The notes under the pieces were generated by a model, which was not told where the DNA came from, made no database searches, and worked only from the letters and a program-made list of their open reading frames with translations. A program made the position numbers and the translations under genes. From positions 1 to 60,784 of the forward strand of contig JAJXWS010000007.1 of the NCBI GenBank assembly GCA_021781495.1: DNA of 60,784 nucleotides, read 5' to 3'. Shown here one piece after another: positions 59,456 to 60,784 of this stretch (position 1 is the stretch's first letter; each line of letters opens with the position of its first letter). The DNA is from Acidobacteriota bacterium (GTDB lineage: Bacteria > Acidobacteriota > Terriglobia > Terriglobales > Acidobacteriaceae).

Positions 59456-60784
59456 ATGGCAATACGACTGCGATTAGGGGATTTGCTGGTGCGGGCCAGG
59501 CTCGTCACCGAGGACGATGTGGCACGAGCGCTTGACCGGGGCGTGGAGTATGGCGGACGGCTGGGCGACAACCTGGTGGCGCTCGGCGTCCTCAGCCGGG
59601 AGGTGCTGGACGCATTTCTGCATCGGATTCCCGCCGAGCCGGCCGACATCCGGGCGACAGGGATTGATGAGACGGACCTGCTGGGGCTGTTGATGAAGCT
59701 GATCTACACCGGGCGGCTGGAGACGCTGCGCCAGTTTACTGACGCCATCAAGCTGCCGTACCACATCGTCATGGAACTGGTCCGCATGGCGATGGACCGC
59801 AAGCTGCTGCAAAATCTGGGCTCGCGTGATCCGAATAGCCTGATCGATCTCAGCTACTCGCTTACCGACGAGGGGCGGCGCTGGACCATCGACGCGCTGC
59901 AGCGCTTGCGGTATGCGGGGCCGGCACCGGTCCCGCTGGAAGAGTTCATTGACCAGGTGAATCTGCAAAAGCTCACCAATGAGCTGGTCAGCTACGAGCG
60001 CATCCGGAGTGCGCTCCATGGCCTTACGTTTGACGATCGCATCATTGAGCAAACGGGGCCGGCGTTGAACTCCGGGCGGGCTCTGCTGCTCTACGGCCCT
60101 CCGGGCAACGGCAAGACGTCGGTGGCGCTCCGCTTTGCCAGCGTCTTTGACGACGTGATTTACGTGCCTTATGCCATCAGCGTGGATGGCCAGATTATCC
60201 GCGTGCACGACCCCAGCATTCACGCGCCTTTGGACATGGCAAACCTGAATGACGACAACAGCCTCTCGGTGGTTCGCCGGGAGACCTACGATGCGCGCTG
60301 GGTGCCGTGCCGCAGGCCGTTTGTGGTGACGGGCGGTGAGCTGAACCTGGAGATGCTGGATCTTCGCTACGACACGACCGGCCACTATTACGAGGCTCCC
60401 CTGCATGTGAAGGCGCTGGGCGGATGCTTCCTGATCGATGATTTTGGCCGTCAGCTTGTCAGTCCCACCCATCTGCTGAACCGCTGGATTGTGCCTCTGG
60501 AAAGCCGCGTGGATTATCTGAAGTTGCACACCGGCAAGAGCTTCAGCATTCCGTTTGAGGAGATGATTATCTTCTCAACCAATCTGGAGCCGGAAGACCT
60601 GATGGACCCGGCTTTTCTGCGCCGCCTTCCATACAAGATCGAGATCGGCAGCCCGTCACTTGAGAACTATCGCCGCATCTTTGAGCGGGAGTGCGAGCGG
60701 CAGGGGCTGCTGCTGACCGACGAGATCTTTGAGGCGATTGTGCATCGGGTGCGGCGCGAGAAAGGGATGGACTTTGCGGCCTAC
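59456..60784 (+). CDS. AAA ATPase with GspE_N/MshEN-like N-terminus (partial, runs off window)
   Basis: An open frame of at least 443 codons, continuing past the right edge. ATG 59456 is preceded by AAAGGGGG. Residues 1-60 (LGDLLVRARLVTEDDVARALDRG, YGGRLGDNLVALGVLSREVLDAFL) resemble the GspE_N/MshEN domain of type II secretion and type IV pilus ATPases. About 70-160 form a helical region. About 175 onward is an AAA-type NTPase: Walker A GPPGNGKT at 214-221, a Walker-B-like GCFLIDDFGRQL near residue 320, and sensor-like FSTNLEPEDL. So the ATPase core is AAA rather than the RecA-like core of GspE. Function not recognised; a link to pilus or secretion control is inference. Confidence 0.75.
   Translation, partial: MAIRLRLGDLLVRARLVTEDDVARALDRGVEYGGRLGDNLVALGVLSREVLDAFLHRIPAEPADIRATGIDETDLLGLLMKLIYTGRLETLRQFTDAIKLPYHIVMELVRMAMDRKLLQNLGSRDPNSLIDLSYSLTDEGRRWTIDALQRLRYAGPAPVPLEEFIDQVNLQKLTNELVSYERIRSALHGLTFDDRIIEQTGPALNSGRALLLYGPPGNGKTSVALRFASVFDDVIYVPYAISVDGQIIRVHDPSIHAPLDMANLNDDNSLSVVRRETYDARWVPCRRPFVVTGGELNLEMLDLRYDTTGHYYEAPLHVKALGGCFLIDDFGRQLVSPTHLLNRWIVPLESRVDYLKLHTGKSFSIPFEEMIIFSTNLEPEDLMDPAFLRRLPYKIEIGSPSLENYRRIFERECERQGLLLTDEIFEAIVHRVRREKGMDFAAY

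Overview
The window reads as chromosomal DNA of a high-GC, didermic, menaquinone-using heterotroph, most likely an Acidobacteriota (Terriglobia-type) soil bacterium. This is inferred from the gene mix: the futalosine-pathway enzyme MqnE, Mla-type lipid transport, secreted propeller and PKD/OmpA-like proteins, GH3 and M13 secreted enzymes, and an ABC transporter and regulators of the style common in that phylum. No rRNA was seen to settle it. I found no convincing tRNA, CRISPR array, insertion sequence or phage gene. About 48 protein genes are supported; one runs off the right edge.

Layout. 1-6240 (+): nuoB, an outer-membrane barrel/PKD/OmpA-like protein, a BNR-repeat propeller and mqnE. 6240-11934 (-): a secreted amidohydrolase, glutaryl-CoA dehydrogenase, and a tight mlaE-mlaF-zinc phospholipase C group. 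12211-16341 (+): otsA with an unusual membrane-sensor/HAMP front end, otsB, and a glycine-zipper lipoprotein. 16444-20731 (-): an NtrC-type regulator and its PDZ/membrane/GAF/PAS histidine kinase, preceded by a good sigma-54 promoter match. 21048-21752 (-): araD with a LacI-like operator. 21973-23627 (+): ECF sigma factor, small membrane protein (putative anti-sigma) and a Spy/CpxP-like periplasmic protein. 23766-30143 (-): secreted GH3 glycosidase, wHTH-TolB_N-TPR regulator, DUF481 protein. 30389-34274: XRE-cupin regulator, RIC di-iron protein, sugar-porter MFS, class II aldolase. 34275-38945 (+): a DEAD-box helicase behind a roughly 400-base leader, then rplM-rpsI and rpsB-tsf. 39028-40755: a secreted hypothetical protein and a three-unit direct-repeat array that separate tsf from pyrH. 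40756-42647 (+): pyrH and an acyltransferase. 42871-46988 (-): three tandem paralogous lipoprotein beta-propellers. 47380-49464 (-): M13 metallopeptidase. 49775-54983: guaA, a DUF421 protein, manA and pgi. 55063-59284 (-): a trypsin-fold-like lipoprotein and an ABC-2 exporter pair. 59456-end (+): a partial AAA ATPase.

How it works together. Carbon flow is represented by pgi/manA (fructose-6-phosphate node), otsA/otsB (trehalose), araD, the fuculose/ribulose-phosphate-type aldolase and the sugar porter (pentose/deoxysugar use), and GH3 (plant-polymer breakdown). Envelope upkeep is represented by Mla, phospholipase C, the ECF/Spy module, the OmpA-like protein, DUF481 and several lipoproteins. 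Translation genes (rplM-rpsI, rpsB-tsf) have leaders and hairpins that suggest attenuation. The items I find most worth a second look are the membrane-sensor trehalose-phosphate synthase, the sigma-54-promoted kinase/regulator pair whose regulator has GAFTSA instead of GAFTGA, the structured leader before the helicase, the protease-like lipoprotein with a duplicated C-terminal module, and the AAA ATPase at the right edge. Most overlapping frames are antisense or offset shadows of these genes, as expected in high-GC DNA. Start codons were chosen from Shine-Dalgarno spacing, signal peptides or family N-termini, and are noted where uncertain.
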